DNA from: Collinsella aerofaciens
GTDB lineage: Bacteria; Actinomycetota; Coriobacteriia; Coriobacteriales; Coriobacteriaceae
Direction: 5' to 3'
Length of the DNA stretch: 14,900 nucleotides
Assembly (NCBI GenBank): GCA_008671285.1
Contig: RPYR01000066.1
Span: 1 to 14,900, forward strand
Both the position numbers and the translations under genes were made by a program. A model generated the notes under the pieces. That model saw only the letters and a list, made by a program, of their open reading frames with translations. It was not told where the DNA came from and searched no databases. Each line of letters starts with the position of its first letter. The stretch's first letter is position 1. Below, in pieces: positions 13,283 through 14,900 of this stretch.

Positions 13283-13327
13283 CTGTCCCCAGCGATTAAT
13301 CATTTAAGAACGTCCCCAACGACTAGG
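13283..13327 (+). repeat. GTCCC-palindrome element, copy B
   Basis: GTCCC boxes at 13285 and 13312 are 27 bases apart. The first is followed by AGCGATTAATC, containing the palindrome GATTAATC, and the second by AACGACTAGG. It shares the exact 20-mer at 13300-13319 with copy A, in the same orientation. It lies in the gap between convergent genes. Confidence 0.85.
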
Positions 13328-13345
13328 TGCGGTTGCTGCCAAGGA

Positions 13346-13389
13346 GTGTCCCGGGGTGCCGGCACAAAAGGAACGTCCCTAACTGCCGG
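13346..13389 (+). repeat. GTCCC-palindrome element, copy B2
   Basis: GTCCC boxes at 13348 and 13375 are again 27 bases apart. The perfect 10-bp palindrome GTGCCGGCAC (13356-13365) replaces the AATGACTGGTCATT of copy A, and the word CTGCCGG recurs after the second box (13383-13389). AAAAGGAACGTCCC replaces TTTAAGAACGTCCC. It ends three bases before the stop codon of the acetyltransferase gene. Confidence 0.8.
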
Positions 13390-13391
13390 GT

Positions 13392-14033
13392 TTAGGCTGT
13401 TAGGTCGAGTTCGTAGAGAAAGCTTTCGCGCGGCATGTCGTGACGGCGCTCTTCGCGGTTGGCGCGGTGCGTGGCCGTGCGCTTAAAGCCGTGCAGCTCG
13501 TAGAACTTCCACGAGCAGTTGGAGTCGGTGTACAGGTGCGCCCTCGTCGCTCCAAGCGAGGACAGGTGCGAGACGGCGGCATCGAGCAGAACCGTGCCAA
13601 CGCCCAGGCCATGGACATCGCGATCCACGGCAAGCAGCGTGACCTCGTTGTCGTGCGGCAACGGGCTGCTCTCGAGCAGGCGGTTGTTGGTTCGGATGGT
13701 TGCGCGCACAAACGAGAGATACTCGGCGCACGCATCGGGCTCTAGCTCACGCATCTGCGATAGCAGCGCGCGTTCGGTATCCATCCAATGCTCGTTGATA
13801 GTGGCGCCGGAGCTCTGTCCCGCACGCGCGAGCGAAATGCCACGCGCCTGACCGTCGATTACGGCAACCTGTGAAAACGTCGACGACGAAAGGCAATAGG
13901 CGAGGTCGCACGCGGCCTCAAGGCGGTTGTACTCATCGTTATCCGAATTGTTATGCCAAAGCTGCTGCAGAATCAGCGCGATGGCGTCGAAGTCTTCGGT
14001 ATCAAACGGTCGGTAGAGAACCCGCGAGACCAT
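13392..14033 (-). CDS. GNAT-family N-acetyltransferase
   Basis: A 213-aa acetyl-CoA-dependent acetyltransferase of unknown substrate. The second half carries the GNAT core: strand VTLLAVDRDV (131-140), the acetyl-CoA pyrophosphate loop in HGLGVGTVLLDAAV (141-154, fitting R/QxxGxG/A with a histidine-containing variant), the ARAHLYTDS strand, and WKFYELHGFKR (175-185) with the usual C-terminal tyrosine. The N-terminal half (1-125) is longer than in minimal GNATs of about 150 aa and resembles no recognised domain. It may be a degenerate GNAT repeat or a substrate lid. ATG 14033 follows AAAGAGG on the minus strand with short spacing. It is convergent with the DUF2207 gene; the repeat copy B2 almost touches its stop codon. 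Confidence 0.88.
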   Translation of the reverse strand: MVSRVLYRPFDTEDFDAIALILQQLWHNNSDNDEYNRLEAACDLAYCLSSSTFSQVAVIDGQARGISLARAGQSSGATINEHWMDTERALLSQMRELEPDACAEYLSFVRATIRTNNRLLESSPLPHDNEVTLLAVDRDVHGLGVGTVLLDAAVSHLSSLGATRAHLYTDSNCSWKFYELHGFKRTATHRANREERRHDMPRESFLYELDLTA

Positions 14034-14310
14034 GGTGCCTCTTTCTTTTGCGGATGCATATCGAGCACAGTTCTACCACGCCATTGGCATCTAATTATGG
14101 TGCCCCTGTGTTCCATGAACTCACCGTGCCCGGTGCCGTGCCCATCCCCTCTGCTCGCAAACTTTTTCTGCATATGCGCCCGTTGCGGGGTGCATCGATG
14201 CGCTCGATGCGCTACATTAAATCAGTATTTTCAATGCCGCTGCGCGAGCGCTGCAGATCGACGTATCACCGACTCACAGAGCACGGCGGCGTACCAGACA
14301 GGAGGACTGC
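14034..14310. promoter_or_regulatory. purH upstream region with tandem 9-mer next to a possible -10
   Basis: CGATGCGCT occurs twice in tandem (14196-14204, 14205-14213), immediately before TACATT (14213-14218), a possible -10 box for purH about 90 bases from its ATG. No good -35 is visible. No gene was seen in this 277-base gap. Confidence 0.35.
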
Positions 14311-14900
14311 ATGGGATCTGATGTGAAGATCGCACGCGCGTTGATCTCGGTTACCGATAAGACGGGCGTCGTCGATTTCGCACGGACGCTGGTTGACGAC
14401 TTTGGCGTCGAGATCATCTCTACGGGCGGCACGGCTCGTGCCATCGAGGACGCGGGCGTTCCCGTAACCCCCATCGAGGAGTTCACGGGCTATCCCGAGA
14501 TGATGGACGGCCGCGTTAAGACCCTGCACCCCAAGGTTCACGGCGCGCTGCTGGCCCGCCGCGATTCCGAGCAGCACATGCAGGAGGCGGCTCAGCACGG
14601 CATTAAGCTGATCGACCTGGTCGTCGTCAACCTGTACGAGTTCGAGAAGACCGTCGCCAACCCCGAGGTCACCTTCGCGGACGCCATCGAGCACATCGAC
14701 ATCGGTGGCCCCTCCATGCTGCGCTCTGCCGCCAAGAACGCCACGAGCGTTACCGTCATTTCCGACCCGGCCGACTACGACGCCGTCCTGGCCGAGATGC
14801 GCGAGACCGGCGGTTGCACCACGCTTTCCACCCGTCGTCGCCTGCAGGTGAAGGTCTACCAGACCACCGCCGCCTACGACACGGCCATCTCCCGCTGGCT
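14311..14900 (+). CDS. purH: PurH, bifunctional AICAR formyltransferase / IMP cyclohydrolase (3' end outside window)
   Basis: The enzyme catalyses the last two steps of purine synthesis, formylating AICAR and closing the ring to give IMP. The first 196 codons are present, covering the N-terminal methylglyoxal-synthase-like IMP cyclohydrolase domain. Visible motifs: [15 protein letters not shown] (10-24), the phosphate-binding STGGTA (37-42), [19 protein letters not shown] (about 68-86), [12 protein letters not shown] (about 110-121) and [15 protein letters not shown], which leads towards the transformylase domain. ATG 14311 is preceded by AGGAGG at 14300-14305, spacing five. The reading frame is open to the window edge. 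The following purine or folate genes, if any, are outside the window. Confidence 0.97.
   Translation, partial: MGSDVKIARALISVTDKTGVVDFARTLVDDFGVEIISTGGTARAIEDAGVPVTPIEEFTGYPEMMDGRVKTLHPKVHGALLARRDSEQHMQEAAQHGIKLIDLVVVNLYEFEKTVANPEVTFADAIEHIDIGGPSMLRSAAKNATSVTVISDPADYDAVLAEMRETGGCTTLSTRRRLQVKVYQTTAAYDTAISRW

Overview
The window looks like a chromosomal stretch from a high-GC Gram-positive bacterium of the class Coriobacteriia, most probably a Collinsella-type gut actinobacterium. This is inferred from the GC-rich coding style, the actinobacterial order enolase - DivIC/FtsB-like division protein - Ppx/GppA phosphatase, and a style of intergenic repeat I associate with that group. No database was searched.

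Layout. 1-2372 (+): the 3' end of eno with a strong terminator, then a DivIC/FtsB-like membrane protein and a Ppx/GppA phosphatase. 2373-4138: a palindromic repeat and a partial repeat copy, then an accessory DUF4143-type ATPase on the minus strand, three 33-bp palindrome-bearing tandem repeats upstream of it, and a tRNA-Leu(TAA) with its own terminator. 4170-5630: a minus-strand TPR-like membrane protein divergent from a two-gene plus-strand unit (stand-alone galactitol-type PTS IIB plus a VOC-domain protein). The shared control region carries four GCGAGC-type half-sites. 5655-8463 (-): a three-gene operon of a UBA/TS-N plus DUF4342 membrane protein, an OmpR-type response regulator and a sensor histidine kinase. 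8676-9726 (+): a small two-helix membrane protein and a metallophosphoesterase. 9742-10743 (-): GluQ-type tRNA-modifying synthetase, apparently with a leaderless start. 10744-11258 is a long structured intergenic region. 11259-13202 (+): a secreted/membrane DUF2207 protein. 13392-14033 (-): a GNAT acetyltransferase. 14311-14900 (+): the 5' part of purH.

Most genes are ordinary housekeeping or envelope functions. The unusual material is intergenic. One family of short elements occurs as three complete copies, each with two GTCCC boxes exactly 27 nt apart around a copy-specific palindrome. One copy lies upstream and two lie downstream of the DUF2207 gene, and a partial copy sits beyond the ATPase gene. 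The second clear signal is the 33-bp repeat array in front of the ATPase, whose proximal palindrome lies just upstream of the putative -10 box, as expected for an operator array. The third is an inverted repeat followed by a possible H-type pseudoknot between gluQ and the DUF2207 gene.
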